Of a stretch of 64,000 nt of DNA, positions 52,601 through 64,000 are shown in pieces (position 1 is the first letter of the stretch; every line of letters starts with the position of its first letter). This DNA is from Atrichornis clamosus. Its lineage: Eukaryota > Chordata > Aves > Passeriformes > Menuridae. The notes beneath the pieces are model-generated. The model was not told where the DNA came from and ran no database searches. It worked only from the letters and a program-made list of their open reading frames with translations. The translations under genes were made by a program, and so were the position numbers. The stretch covers positions 186,001 through 250,000 of the forward strand of contig WBMZ01006410.1 of the NCBI GenBank assembly GCA_013400975.1, given 5' to 3'.

Positions 52601-55600
52601 CGCTGGTGATAAACTCAGCTGATGGTCAATTTCTACTCATGCAGTAAGATTAGCTACAAATATATTTTCTGTTACATTTGCTTTTACTTAAAATTTGGGA
52701 AATGCATACTGAGACGTGCAGATGTAAAACTGGTGGCAGTTTACCAGCGTAGCTTCAAGCATGAGAGACCTATGTATAGGATAATACACCTTCCTTCTAT
52801 ACATGTGATCAAAGCACCATGTGCATGCTTTATTCCTTTAAAAGCAACCTCTAAAATAAAAATGTAACTATCAAAATTAAGTCTAACACTGTCTTACGTA
52901 TAACCTTCAAACTACAGTCAAAATAGGAAGTGTGTTATTTTAGCAGGGACCATAATGTGCAAAAATCCTCTTTGCGCTTGACCATGAGCTCCACCCTTTA
53001 AACAAACAATTTGTCCTTGTTTGAAATCAAACTTCGTTACACAGTTGCCATTAACTTAGTGGCAAAGGTAGTTTCAGCCAGCAGGTCCTTGCATGGGGAG
53101 CCTTTCATTTGTAGCTGGTAAAAGGTGATCTTCTACTGCCTGGCTGAGGAAAAATCTATACAATGGAAAGGACAGCTCAGTGTCCACACTCGGTTGTCAC
53201 CAAAAGTCGCTTAAAACGACTTGAAAAATTAATGGTTTCTTCTCAGCATCTCCTTACCTGTTTTTCTCAGCTATATTGCCTAAGAACCTGAAACTCAGAT
53301 GCGATGTGACATTTCCTTAACTTCCTCCTTCCCTTTCCACAGGCCTTTTACCCCCAGCTGTTGCTGTTGCTGCCAGCTCCGTTCAATTAACCTCAACAGG
53401 AATGCAGTCATCCCTCTGTGGTTCATCCTGTTCAGGATTAATGAACTGTGATTTAAACCAAGGGAACTGCTAGTAAAAATTAGGTATAATTTCATTAGGA
53501 AATTGTGTACTGCTAATTAATGAAGGAGGTCATCTGAGGACTTGACAGAATTGAGTTTAACGGGAGAAAAAATACACAGATCAAATCTATGAAGTTTGCT
53601 ATTTTCTTTTCATCATCGCGTCCTCTGTGGACCCCTTTTGTTGGCAAACATCCTGTTTTCTTCTTCCTCCCATCAGATCACCACCAAGGCATGTCACTGG
53701 GAAGCATGGAGTAGAGACAGCAACAAAATTAAGCCACTTGTTGTTTAGCCAGTTGTTTCTTCATGTTTATTTCTTCATCTTTTGTTTCTGAGTGATACAC
53801 ATGGTGTATAATGTGATTTATTTAAGTGTTAAAAAGTGGGGACTGGTCAAAATACTGAGGTCATTGTTTCTCCAGTTACGATCCAAGAAAATTCCTGGTA
53901 TTTGCCTTTCATGCTGGTCCTGGGAAAGTTTGCAGTCCTTCTGTTTCTCAGTAATGCTTGTTTGCTACATTTGAACAAAAGCTTAGACACGTTCAGCCTT
54001 TCACTTTCTGGATATGGAAAGTAATTATGATGGACACCTAGATAAAGCAAATTCACAAGAAACTTGATGAAGACAGTACAGGGTAGTGACAAGGGAAGGG
54101 AGACAAACAGGTAAATAACTATTTAAAAAACAAGTTAAAGAAAAGGCAGCTCATCAAAACTTTTCAAATGGTGTTGCTGGTTGGTCATACACAGCTATGC
54201 TTATTACTTCAGAGCTCTTGACTCTTCCATTATGGCATTATAATTAGTATCCATCAGATATAAGATCAGGTGAACACTGTGTTTTCCAGTATTTCATACT
54301 GTGTCATTGAAGGAGACCATAAAATAATGAATTACACAGTTGTCAATCAGATATTTTTATCTTTTGTGCCAAAAAAAACCCTGTGATGTCTGGTATTTAT
54401 GTCTCCAAATTTTGCTGTTGTAATCAGTTTTTTCTTAGAAAAAATTTATATGGGTCCTTCTAAGTTCTAAAATTATACTTCTATTTCTCCAAGTAAAATA
54501 TATCCATTATGGGAAGGATATATCTGTAAAAAGTAGATTGAAGCCAGGTTTTGAATGTAAAACTAAGTCTAATGACTGGATTTTTGATAATATGATACCA
54601 AAAGAATTTTCTGTACAATATGTTGTAACGGGCCAAATACCCACCAACCACAAAATATGCAACTTTGTAATCTGCATATATAAAGAATGGGAAGTTGATA
54701 CATATGAGACAAAGTTCCTCACAGTGTTTTGTTTAAGTGCCAGAGCCAGTCAATATGCTAGCACACATGCTTATGTTTCACCATATGAGTGGAGAAAATC
54801 AGCCAAGCACAAAAAAATCCATCAACTGGTGTTATTTTGGGGATGGTACTTTGGTTTTGGTGTATTCCACTGTTATATTTATAGATTCTAAACAAATTAA
54901 GTCTTATCTTTAAATGTAATTACAACAGAAGTCATGGAAAATGGGATTTTCAAAGCAGTCCAAGGAAATTGAGGACTCGGTTCTTAGTAGGCAGGAAAAT
55001 AATATGTAGAGTCTGTTCTGAACATGCCAGTATCAAGGATCTGTGTGGGAGCACTCTGTTCCTTGACACAGTTGTTGTAAGTTAGGCAGCTGATGATGTT
55101 TCTGCAATACTAAGTAGTCTAATACAGTGAAATATTTCATATCAAGTTCTGTTTGTCATGAGGAAGAATGTGTTTTCTGGTTTCAGCAGGGCACAGGTTG
55201 TTTGGTTTTGCTTGGTTGTTTTGTTTATTCTTTTCTTGAACAACACTATGGGCCAAATGCTCAATCCTTTTATGCCAAAGGTGAAGTTTGATTTAAATGA
55301 GACCAGAATGCATGGGTATGTACTAAATCAGATATTTTAAAATGCATGCCACTTGAGATAGCGGAAGAAAAAACATGCTCATAAATATTTGTGATTTGTT
55401 TGAAATCAGAGCACATTTCTCTCCGTGGATCTATTTATAGTTTCAGGATCAGAAATTCTTAGGCTTAGTAGCAGGAACTGATGAGTGAGACTTCCACATA
55501 CTCAGAAAAAAAACATGAGTTGTAATTTTCTGTTTCTTCAGACTAAAGAAAATTCATGAGTCTTGTAGCTGGGATATAAAATTAATCCTCCTTACTTAGG

Positions 55601-57699
55601 AGAACCTTAATCACACATGCAGCTTTCCACTTGAACCATGGTCTCTGTAGTACTCAAAGGAGTCAATTCTCACAGAATATTTTTAATCTGCCTTTCTCTC
55701 TTGTTAAAATAGACCTTTGATTTTGCCAGTAACCAAGATTAGATTGTAATGTAATATTTTTGTATTTTTAGTTTTTATTCTGTTGCTATATTAAGACCAG
55801 GAACACAAATGGATTCTTGTGAATCCTGAAGTGCTCCCTTTTTTTTTTTTTTTTTTTCCTCTGAAGTCCAGTTTCATACAATATCAGCAATCAATTTCTA
55901 TACCAAAGCCAAGCAGTGACAGTTGCAATAATGAATATTTGCTGTGGGCCACTGGTATGAAAATAGCAGAGGACTGCAAGCCTACGTCACCAGAAACAAA
56001 TCTTCCATTTGACTGTGACTGAATTTCCAGCTCAATTTTAAATCATTTATCATTGAAATAGTTCTTAAAGGACTGTCATAATATAATGTTAAGAAATGCT
56101 GATTCAGTCTACAAGGCATGAATTCAAATGCCTTCCTACTCCTTTTTAGCTGTTGTTGTGGGTTTGGTTTTTTTTTTTTTAATTCCTTATACCTCTAATG
56201 CTGTACCCTGTATTTAGGGCACTGAACTGTGGACAGACAGCAACACTGTAATATATTCAAAGGGACACATGCTGGTTAGGTTAGAACTTCTTGTGAGAAA
56301 AGGAATTGAATTGCCTCTTTGTAAGTTTACTTGACAACTATAATGTTTTATGCTTAATTTCTGCTGAAAATTCTAAACTTTATATGAGGAGGAGCAGCTT
56401 TGCATCTTTAAATGAGTCATGGATATTTCATGGTGAACTTGGATGGCTTTCTGTATATGTCTTAATGCCATTAATGCATTTGCATTAGTGGTATATAAAC
56501 TGTATTTATATAGGGCACCTTTTAAAAGTGCAGAATATATGCACTGAACTTTGATTTTGGTTTTTTTTGAGATGAAGAATATACTGATGACATTTACTAT
56601 TTTTGATTTGGTTTTTATACTGCTCTCATGCATGCATCTCAAAATATCCTAAAAATATCCAAAACAGCTGGCATAATTGATTGTATTTTCTTTTCACTTT
56701 AAAATAATTACATAGCGAAATATTAGATCAGCATAGATACAGAAGGTCACATACTTGAAGCAGAATAAAATCTGCTGTTATTTAAGCTGGGATTTTTTTT
56801 CATTCATTTCCTCAGGTTTTCCTATGGAAAGTCAAGAAATTATGATCTATATTTTGCTTAGGGCTAAATACTGACCCTTACACTGCAAAGCCAGGAATGG
56901 TGATTGATGTACAATTCTAATTTCCTGCAAGATTAGAATGGGCACCAACTTTGCCATCAATCCTGAGAGAATGTTAATGTCCCTTTCCTCTCTCTGGGCC
57001 ATCTGCCCTTTGCCTTCCATTCCACCAAGAGAGCACATTGGCTAAATCTAATGCTGTACAGTAGTACCAGGATGGAGAAACTGATGTTTTAAAAGCAGTG
57101 CCATTGCTTTTAAAGCAATGGGGTTTGGGCTGGGATTGGGCTTTTGAGGAAAATAATTTCACTGCAGCAACTCTTGACTGAAGGAAAGCAAACGTTCAGT
57201 GGATTCTCTGGGATGGGCAAGGAGTGATTAGTTAACTCTACAATTTTGTGGACAGATCTGCGATGGCTTCATTTGCTCATCAGTTTCCCAACAAAAGGCA
57301 TAATATTGCAAAATATAATTTTTCTTTTGAAACATTATTAAAAAATATATATAAGGTGAGACTATTCAGCAAGGTAACACCATTCCTTCTGCACCAGAAT
57401 TTGACATCCCCATTACCTTCAGGATGCAACCACTTTCAAGCTCACTTTCAGGGAAAAAAAATGAACTATGATTTGACCTTGAGTGGGACCATATTTTTTG
57501 CTGTATGCTTTATTGCCTGGCAATACATAGAATATTCACATGACAAACTCTGCTTTCTTGAGTTTATGAATGATAATTTTTAAAAACCCTCTGGGAGAAT
57601 CTGTAGAAACATTACAAAATGCACAATGTATAGAGCTTAATATAGCTTTGAGAATCCTATTCCCACTGACTGATAGGGAATCATATTTGTATAGATATT
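43670..57699 (+). other. ZNF385D: Intron segment with one coding-like open frame
   Basis: Mostly AT-rich unique-looking DNA. A 70-codon open frame without a start codon at 50725-50937 has a coding-like composition and is described in the findings. A GC-richer block lies at about 51780-52520, with no repeat I recognise. Short inverted repeats lie at 53204-53222 (6-bp arms, 7-base loop) and 57101-57121, and a T17 run at 55842-55858. No other gene, transposon or RNA gene was recognised. Confidence 0.65.
57101..57121. repeat. 10-bp inverted repeat with 1-base centre
   Basis: CCATTGCTTT and AAAGCAATGG flank a single T. A third related half-site, AAAAGCAGTG, lies directly upstream (57091-57100). 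The cluster could be a protein-binding site; this is inference. Confidence 0.85.
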
Positions 57700-57975
57700 T
57701 GTTCAGCCAGTTTCAAATCCTCCAGTAGGAAATATTTCTCAATCTGTGTAGGCAGGCTATTCCCAGGCTTCATAAGCGTTAATATTAGAAAGAATTTCCT
57801 CATGTCTAATCTAAGTCTCTCTTGATATAATCCAATAGTCCTTGTTCTACAAGGAGGGATCAGGGAGAAGAGTATATTCTCTTATTTTTAGCTACCTTCT
57901 ATAGACATGAAAGATGTTGTCAGTGTTTGCCCTTCTTCTTCCACATTCATAGTCCACATTTTCTAAACTTCTAAT
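57700..57975 (-). mobile_element. Old CR1 3' region remnant
   Basis: The plus strand reads like the complement of a CR1 3' region: CAAATCCTCCAG, GGCAGGCTATTCCCAGGC, AGAAAGAATTTCCTCATGTCTAATCT, a stretch equivalent to 'agaggagaagagaccaa' (GGGAGAAGAGTATATTC), and a closing CATTTTCTAAACTTCT. Order and spacing match CR1, but divergence is high and both ends are soft. Confidence 0.75.
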
Positions 57976-59804
57976 TTGTTTTGGCTCCCTCCTTCACAAA
58001 CCCTCTCTTGTTGCTTTGTATTTGTATTGCTGCTGGAACAACAGTAAAGCAAGTAATTGAATTTTTGGGGGTTTTTTGACATTATTGTCTCCAGGCTGGA
58101 CACAGGGTCTCCAGAGCTGATTAGAGGAGAAAAAATATTTCCTAAATCTTTTGCTTTGCACTTTCAGTGTGGTGGGGACCTGTTTCATAACACAGTGATA
58201 GAAGAGATCTGTGTTCATCTTGTCTGCTACTGAAAGATTTTTCTGAAAGCCAAGCAAATATGCAAAGAAAGCAATCAAAATGAAACAAACTATAAAACCT
58301 CCCCGAAAGCAGTACTGGCACTGTTGTTCATCATCCTGTTTTAATTGATCAGATTAATCCTACTGAGTGTGGGTTTCTGCAATTGTCTTTTCTGAAAAGC
58401 ATCTAATATTCTAGACTGTTTCTTCAATGCATTAAAATTGTTTTGAATCACGACTCTCAGTGTGTTTACACTTGCTTCCAATTTGATATTACCTGCTAAA
58501 CTATGAGGAATGTTCTCCATTAACAAAGTTTTTGAACAGTACTAGTCCGCAACACATCTCCGTGACATCGGTTAGTTGTGTCCCTTCTGCATCAGACCAC
58601 ATACTTAGTTGTAGAAGTGAAAGAATTGTTATTTTGTCTATTCTAACAGGTGGCAATAGAAAGAGCAGAGTACGGGTAGAGCATCACTAAAACCAAGGGA
58701 TGTATGAAACCAAAATGAGCTATGCTGGAAAATATCCAAATCCAGGCGTATCTCAATAAAGTAACTAAGATTTCTTTTGGGGAAAGCTACTACTCAGTAG
58801 GTTTAATATGATAAAATACAATGCTGCAAAGGCAGAAAAGCTCCCGTCCTTTCTCTCCTTCTTATGTCCCATACCTGCCATCTTCTTCACTGCCTCAGTG
58901 CTGGATCTTACTGTCCTCAACCCTGCTAAGTACTTAAAAGCCACATGATACTGCTATATCCAAACATCATGTATATATTATTCAAACTACAGTATCATTG
59001 TGTATTTCCTCTCTTCAATCTGAGAACTACAGAAAAAGCACAGATTCTTAGGTGCAAGAACCAGGTTTCCAAACAGATTTAGGTATATATCCTGCTCATA
59101 GTTTTTCTCAAAATATGACTGATATGCAGAATGGAAAACTTATTAGTGTTTTTGTAGGTCTCTGATATGGAATGTTGTATATTTAGTTACTGTTATTAGT
59201 ATGTATCATTATTATGTAGTAATGGATAATAATGTATACTGTGTATTAATAATTACCTTCATTCTTTTAATGTTAGTGTTGGGGGAAGTCAAGTGAAGTA
59301 TCAATTTAGCTTTTTTTTTCCACCGGATATAAAGAACAGACAATTATTTTCATTTTAGTTTTATTAGTACAAGATGTTAAAACTTTAGCTTGACTACTCA
59401 ATCAGCATAAATATTATGTGGTACTATTGCAGTTTATGCATCTGAAGTGGTGTGTATAAATTTTAACTGCCTATTGTGCTAGTCATTTACGTGACTTCTT
59501 TTATTGCATTATTCTTCAGTTGTACAGCAGAGTCATAATGACCTTTCTATTCAGTTTATGAGTTCTGTGTTACCAGACTGCAGGGACGACACATGGCGTT
59601 TCAAAACATGGGAGTACTGTATTTTGTAACCGCAGAAATACAAAGAATAAGGTCAGATTTAGTTCATTACCATTAGTCGAACCATCGCCAGCACAATCTG
59701 CCTCTCTGTCTTCACAGCATTGGGATGCAAACAAGCAAACACCAAAGGTCACAGAATTTTTTTTTTTGTTTTCGTTTTCTTGCATCTCCTCTCTTTGCCC
59801 ACAG
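57976..59804 (+). other. ZNF385D: 3' end of the 54-kb intron
   Basis: No exon or transposon was recognised before the acceptor ctctttgcccacag at 59791-59804. A T/C-rich stretch (59757-59799) forms the polypyrimidine region. A frame opening at the intronic ATG 59720 runs into the exon, but it is better explained by the exon itself. Confidence 0.75.
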
Positions 59805-60038
59805 ACACTACCACAGGGACACCAGCAATATCAACGACGACAACCGTGGAAATCCGGAAGAGCAGTGTTATGACAACTGAGATCACCTCTAAAGTGGAGA
59901 AAATCCCCACAACAGCCACTAGCAGCACCACTTGCCCTTCTGTTGAGACTGAAGAAGAAAAAGCAAAAAGACTGCTGTACTGTTCACTATGCAAAGTCGC
60001 TGTCAACTCTGCCTCACAGCTGGAGGCGCACAACAGTG
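59805..60038 (+). CDS. ZNF385D: ZNF385D internal exon, Ser/Thr-rich linker and most of zinc finger 2
   Basis: The exon is 234 bp, symmetrical (phase 1 to 1), and follows the acceptor ctctttgcccacag. It begins with a Thr-rich stretch (DTTTGTPAISTTTTVEIRKS), continues through a Ser/Thr/Glu linker and an acidic-basic segment (ETEEEKAKRLLYC), and then encodes finger 2. Cys codons are at 59981-59983 and 59990-59992 and the first zinc-binding His is at 60029-60031, giving C-x2-C-x12-H. The second His is supplied by the next exon, so the intron cuts the finger between its two histidines. The donor is AGTG|gtgaga, close to consensus. Because the exon is phase-symmetrical, skipping it would keep the frame but remove the Cys pair of finger 2. 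Identification rests on near-identity to ZNF385D as I recall it. Confidence 0.96.
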
Positions 60039-61997
60039 GTGAGATGGAGCAGTGCTTGCTTTCTTCCTTTTTTTGTCCCTTCTGTCTCAAGAGCACTGCA
60101 ATTATCTTCCCCTGAATAGATCAGATCTCTTGCAGCAGGGGATAAAGAGGTGGCAGAAAACTGGCAATTACATGGAATTCATTAACTATTAAAGTATAAA
60201 AATGACAGGCAAAGAGGCTTTCATAAAGGGGAAAGAAAATAATTTATTGCATGCAAGTTGCATATTTTCTTACACTTTAGCTTTTGCAGCTTCAAAACCT
60301 TGTGGAGCTAAATGACAGCTCTGCTTCATTACCTTTGGTGTTCAGAGTTTGCAGAGTTTTCTTGTGCCAGCTAGCAAACTGAGTATGAATGCCATTAGCT
60401 TTGTTTGAAATCTAACAAATTAAGGATGAAAGAGGAAGCGTCAGTCAGTCAAGAGTTCAGTGATGGGAGTTAGAGTTCTTAGCTCCATATTGTCTGCTAA
60501 TAAATAACTTGTTGAAATTATGTACATTTTCCCTTTGTTTTCATCAGCTGATAGCAGCTGCTGGATGAGAGTTGAATGGGTGATTGCCTACCTCCATCTT
60601 TCTTAGTTTTTAAAACTATTCTTGTCATTAGAGCCAGTAGCACAATGGTGCTACAATGGTTGCAGTAGTAGAGACCCATCATTTGCAGTCACTATTTTAA
60701 GCATCTTATTGATTGGCTCTGTGGTGAGGAGGGTTAAAAGATCTGTGGATTTGATATGGTGGCAATGACCATGTATATATAACCATTCTATAGAAAGCTC
60801 CTGATTTTGGATGACAGGGATTACCTGCCACTGAGGGTAAGTAGAGTTGAGAGACAGACAGAGAACTTCAGGTTTGAAATGTAGAGACAGTGCTTAAATA
60901 CCTAGAGCGGAATGATCAATGGTTTTATGATGCAATGAAAAAGAAGTAACTTTGGCATGTCTACAGAATTCACTAAAATGGAAATCATAATTTGTTGGTA
61001 TTCATGAGAAACAAAACTCCATCAGTTTTGAGGGCTTTTTTCTGTATACCAGATCTTCAACTGGTGAAAGTTCAACTTCATAAAGCTGTATCCTTTTAAA
61101 CTATTCAGCGTCGTATGAGGGTTAGGCTCTAAACATTGTTCTAATCAGGCTGAGCGCCAAAACACTATTCTGAATATTTAGACACAACCCTTGCTGCCTA
61201 TTCTGATAGACTGTGTGTGTGTGCTCACACACGTGCATGCTTGTAAAAGTGTCTGTGTGGATGCATACAGCAATTATCAGTGGAATGCTAGTTCTGAACA
61301 CAGTAGGCAGTCCATTATCATCAGAGAATACCTGTGTGGAAGTCAACAGAGTTAAGAAATTGTTCAGTCTGAATAAAGGTACAGCAACAGAACACTATTG
61401 TTTTCAATCCAACCTTTATTAAAAAAAAAAAATGCAAGTGCATTTTTCTGACACGTAGGTTTCTCACGTTTTTGTTTCTGTCCAGGACAGTAAGGATCCA
61501 TAGGTTTCTGCCGGGAATGTCTACTCCTTTCTGGTTTGGAGAGTAATTAGTTAATTACAGGTTTAATTGTAAGCTACCTGGACATACTGTTTATCAATCT
61601 GTTCAGGGGGACTACAAATCAAAGCCAACTGCATCTTTAATAGCCAAATTACTTTTCTTTTGCAACTACAATTCAGGTCTTATTAGCAGCAGGAGTTAAT
61701 GAGAAAAGTCACACCTATTTAACTTCACATCAGGGTATGTGACTGTGCCACTACTTTCTGGTGTGGCTGCTTTGTTCTAGTGTATTACCTATAGGTATTT
61801 AATTTAGTAACTAAATATCAGATGTGAAATAGTGTTACATTAGTATGAATCTGATACAGACCAACACAGACATGTTCCAAGGATAGCGTGTAGCACCAAG
61901 CTGAGGCTCATATGATTTTATTTTAAAAAGAAAATAAAACAATGAATGCAACGCAATTGCCAAAGTTGTTTCTGTTTCCTATTTGTATTGTCTCCAG
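60039..61997 (+). other. ZNF385D: ZNF385D intron (1,959 bp)
   Basis: GT-AG intron with donor gtgaga and acceptor ttgtctccag; it splits finger 2 between its two histidines. It contains a short (GT)n/(CA)n microsatellite (61211-61232) and an A12 run near 61420. Nothing else was recognised. Confidence 0.85.
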
Positions 61998-62176
61998 GGA
62001 CTAAGCACAAAACTATGCTGGAAGCTCGGAATGGAAGTGGAACCATAAAAGCCTTCCCCCGGGCAGGCGTAAAAGGCAAAGGACCTGTGAATAAAGGAAA
62101 TACAGGCCTTCAGAACAAAACATTTCACTGTGAAATATGTGATGTGCACGTAAACTCCGAGACACAATTGAAACAG
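61998..62176 (+). CDS. ZNF385D: ZNF385D internal exon, last His of finger 2, basic linker, Cys half of finger 3
   Basis: The exon is 179 bp, runs phase 1 to 0, and follows the acceptor ttgtctccag. It completes the Gly codon split with the exon at 59805 and then reads TKHKTMLEARNGSG; the CAC at 62006-62008 is the second zinc-binding His of finger 2. A Gly/Lys-rich linker (KAFPRAGVKGKGPVNKGN) leads to finger 3, with Cys codons at 62129-62131 and 62138-62140 (CEICDVHVNSETQLKQ). The exon stops exactly before the finger 3 histidines. The donor ACAG|gtactc departs from consensus at +4 to +6. Reading through it adds VLSQLSE and then a stop at 62198-62200, so retention of this intron would truncate the protein inside finger 3. 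Confidence 0.96.
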
Positions 62177-63486
62177 GTACTCAGCCAGCTTTCGGAGTGA
62201 GAATCTTTGGCTGTTCTTTGTTTTCTTGGTGGTGAAGTACCAACATGGTCAGTTTGTGTCCAAATGGAACTTCTAGGTTTTATCCATCGTACTTGGCTGT
62301 CATGCTGTGTGTTGTTTGGGTTATGATTTTCCCTTGCATGGAATATGTTTTCTCAAAAGCTCCCAATTGTACATATTTGTTAAAGAGTTATAGAGGGTAT
62401 AAGCTGCAACATTACAACAGCCTAAAGACTACTAGAATTGTTATGAGCTAATAAACTCTGCCATTTCATGTACTGCATGATATTTGCCTTAACAAGGATG
62501 TCAAGGTGGGTGCAGCCACAGAACACTAAATTATCTGCATAGAAATGTGGGATGGAGAGGATTTCTTATATTTTTTAATCAATATTTCTCTCTAACTGAG
62601 AAGCATGACCTCTAAATTGCAATAACACTAAGTTATGTTCAGTCATTCTTAAGATGATCAAAGCCTTCTGAAAAACACTTAGTTTCTTTCATTATGCCTT
62701 TTGGAATGAAATACTTATTAAGGAACTTTACAAGAATGAAGATAGATTCAGTAATGGATAATAGCAATGCCCGTTCTTCTGGTTTCAGGAAAAAAATGTC
62801 CACTTCTATGTCTTTTTATTATGAGAATTGTCTTGAAAATAAAAATCAAAGTAAAAATACAGTTCTGAAAAGGTCCCTTACTTCTAATACTGCAATATAA
62901 TCTGTGCAGAAGGGTACTTATGAAATCTCATAGATCTTATGAAGATGAAAATTGATTTTGTGGGGTTTTTTCACTGTCATTTAGCTTGATATGTAACCAT
63001 CCTACAAGGATCTCCAGGCTTCTTAGGGATTTAAACAATTTTGTGACCTTATTTTTTTCCCCAAGTAGGGGATACTTTACTTTCATTATTTCAATATTCT
63101 TTGAAAACTTTCTATCAACAGTGGATTGAATTTGATGGGTGCTTTATAGAGTTAAGGGGAACTTTTTCAAAGGATTCTGTCTTTAACCTGACTGAAGTCC
63201 TATTGACGTTAGAAAAGGTGAGAAAATCTTTGACTACAGTAGAAGCAGAGTTGAATTTAGGACTTCTGGAAATTACAGTCCCAATATGTGATGCACAGAG
63301 GGCCATCCAAATTGCAACAGACCCTTTTCCCTTTCATTATTGAATTAGTTGAAGTAGTGCTGTTGTAGCGAGCAGAAACCTTTAGTACTGGAGCAGTAAC
63401 TTTGTGTAAAACAGAACCTGAAATGATCTGTAATGGAACTATCACACTTTGTTTTCTTTTTTTCCCCCCCAAATGTATTTTAACAG
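62177..63486 (+). other. ZNF385D: ZNF385D intron (1,310 bp)
   Basis: Donor gtactc (weak) and acceptor tttaacag preceded by a strong T/C tract (63451-63470). It separates the Cys and His pairs of finger 3. An 80-codon open frame at 63101-63343 has no recognisable domain. Nothing else was seen. Confidence 0.85.
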
Positions 63487-63588
63487 CACATAAGCAGTAG
63501 AAGGCACAAAGACAGAGCTGCTGGGAAGCCGCCTAAACCTAAATACAGCCCTTACAACAAACTCCAAAAGGGAACACATCCTCTAGGG
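63487..63588 (+). CDS. ZNF385D: ZNF385D internal exon, His half of finger 3 and basic Pro/Lys tail
   Basis: The exon is 102 bp (34 codons, phase 0 to 0) and follows a long pyrimidine tract and the acceptor tgtattttaacag. It opens with HISSRRHKDR; the H-x5-H pair (63487-63489 and 63505-63507) completes finger 3 as C-x2-C-x12-H-x5-H with the Cys pair of the previous exon. A basic, Pro/Lys-rich segment follows (AAGKPPKPKYSPYNKLQK), ending in GTHPLG. The donor GGG|gtaagc is good. In ZNF385D the next residues are expected to be a Val-Lys-Leu stretch and an Ala-rich C-terminus, which must lie beyond 64000. The GTH near the end is TAH in the mammalian protein as I remember it, a small lineage difference. 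Confidence 0.95.
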
Positions 63589-64000
63589 GTAAGCCAATCA
63601 CCTTTTTATTTAACTTTTTTTTTAATCTTGATGAGTAGGATTTTTAGAAAACGTAAGTGGAAAAATGTCTAAAATGAGAGTAATAGTATAAGCCACTGGA
63701 GTATCAAGTGAAGGAGCCAATGGAAGCCCACAAGGGACTTTTTAAAATACATTGATGGGTGTTTACTACAGCCTGTGGGCCCCTGCTTTTGTAGGTACTC
63801 TGAATAACCTCAGAAAAGAAGCTTGTTGCAAAGGTCATTAGAGACCAAGAGATGAAAAAAACATCCAGATGTCAAACAGGATTTTTCCAGTTTTCACCAA
63901 GGAGACTAGTGATGAAATGACTAAATAACTCTGTAAAGCTTAAACCCTTCATTCTATCCTTATTTAGAAAATTGTTTCGATAACAAGTGAAACAATTTAA
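63589..64000 (+). other. ZNF385D: Start of the next ZNF385D intron
   Basis: Begins with the near-consensus donor gtaagc and runs off the window. No feature was recognised in these 412 bp. Confidence 0.85.

Noticed and set aside
53204..53222. AAGTCG / CGACTT inverted repeat with 7-base loop
   Set aside because: Short 6-bp arms, no T-run and no neighbouring RNA gene signals; expected by chance at this scale.
59720..60115. 131-codon plus-strand frame starting at an intronic ATG
   Set aside because: Only 59805-60038 is coding; the ATG lies before a proper acceptor and the end reads into the next intron.
61946..62200. 84-codon frame with ATG upstream of the exon at 61998
   Set aside because: The first 17 codons are intronic polypyrimidine sequence; the protein-like part is the ZNF385D exon.
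63101..63343. 80-codon plus-strand frame between the last two exons
   Set aside because: No recognisable domain, no convincing splice sites in phase with the gene, and length compatible with chance.
1..64000. Search for tRNA, rRNA, CRISPR arrays or a novel defence-like gene cluster
   Set aside because: No cloverleaf box A/B arrangement, no spaced direct-repeat array and no gene cluster was seen; the window is a vertebrate intron landscape.

Overview
The window is a piece of a bird genome. The evidence is a set of CR1 retrotransposon copies (three reverse-transcriptase or 3'-end copies that are clear, one that is heavily decayed), a GC-rich endogenous-retrovirus-type solo LTR, and AT-rich, sparsely coding intronic DNA. 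I cannot place it below the level of bird from the sequence alone.

The only gene I can support is ZNF385D, on the + strand. It encodes a nuclear zinc-finger protein of the ZNF385 family with U1/matrin-like C2H2 fingers. Four internal coding exons are present: 5612-5774, 59805-60038, 61998-62176 and 63487-63588. The two ends of the gene lie outside the window. All four exons join in one reading frame (phases 0/1, 1/1, 1/0, 0/0) with GT-AG introns. They encode the His half of finger 1, a Ser/Thr-rich linker, all but the last His of finger 2, a basic linker, and finger 3 split across the last two exons.

Layout: 1-5611 is the 3' part of an upstream intron, with an AT-rich block and a 3 x 55 bp tandem repeat. 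5775-59804 is one intron of 54,030 bp. It holds a broken minus-strand CR1 (10.3-11.5 kb), a decayed plus-strand CR1 reverse-transcriptase remnant (16.05-16.70 kb), a CR1 3' end (21.3 kb), a minus-strand solo LTR (43.03-43.67 kb) and a minus-strand CR1 3' remnant (57.7-58.0 kb). It also holds many A/C- or T/G-rich tracts and a few short perfect palindromes. 59.8-63.6 kb holds the three close-spaced 3' exons, and 63589-64000 is the start of the next intron.

I saw no tRNA, rRNA or CRISPR array and no second convincing protein-coding gene. The most useful leads are the antisense LTR promoter inside the intron, the recent 55-bp triplication, a coding-like open frame at 50.7 kb, and the introns that split every zinc finger. 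I found nothing that amounts to a new biological system.
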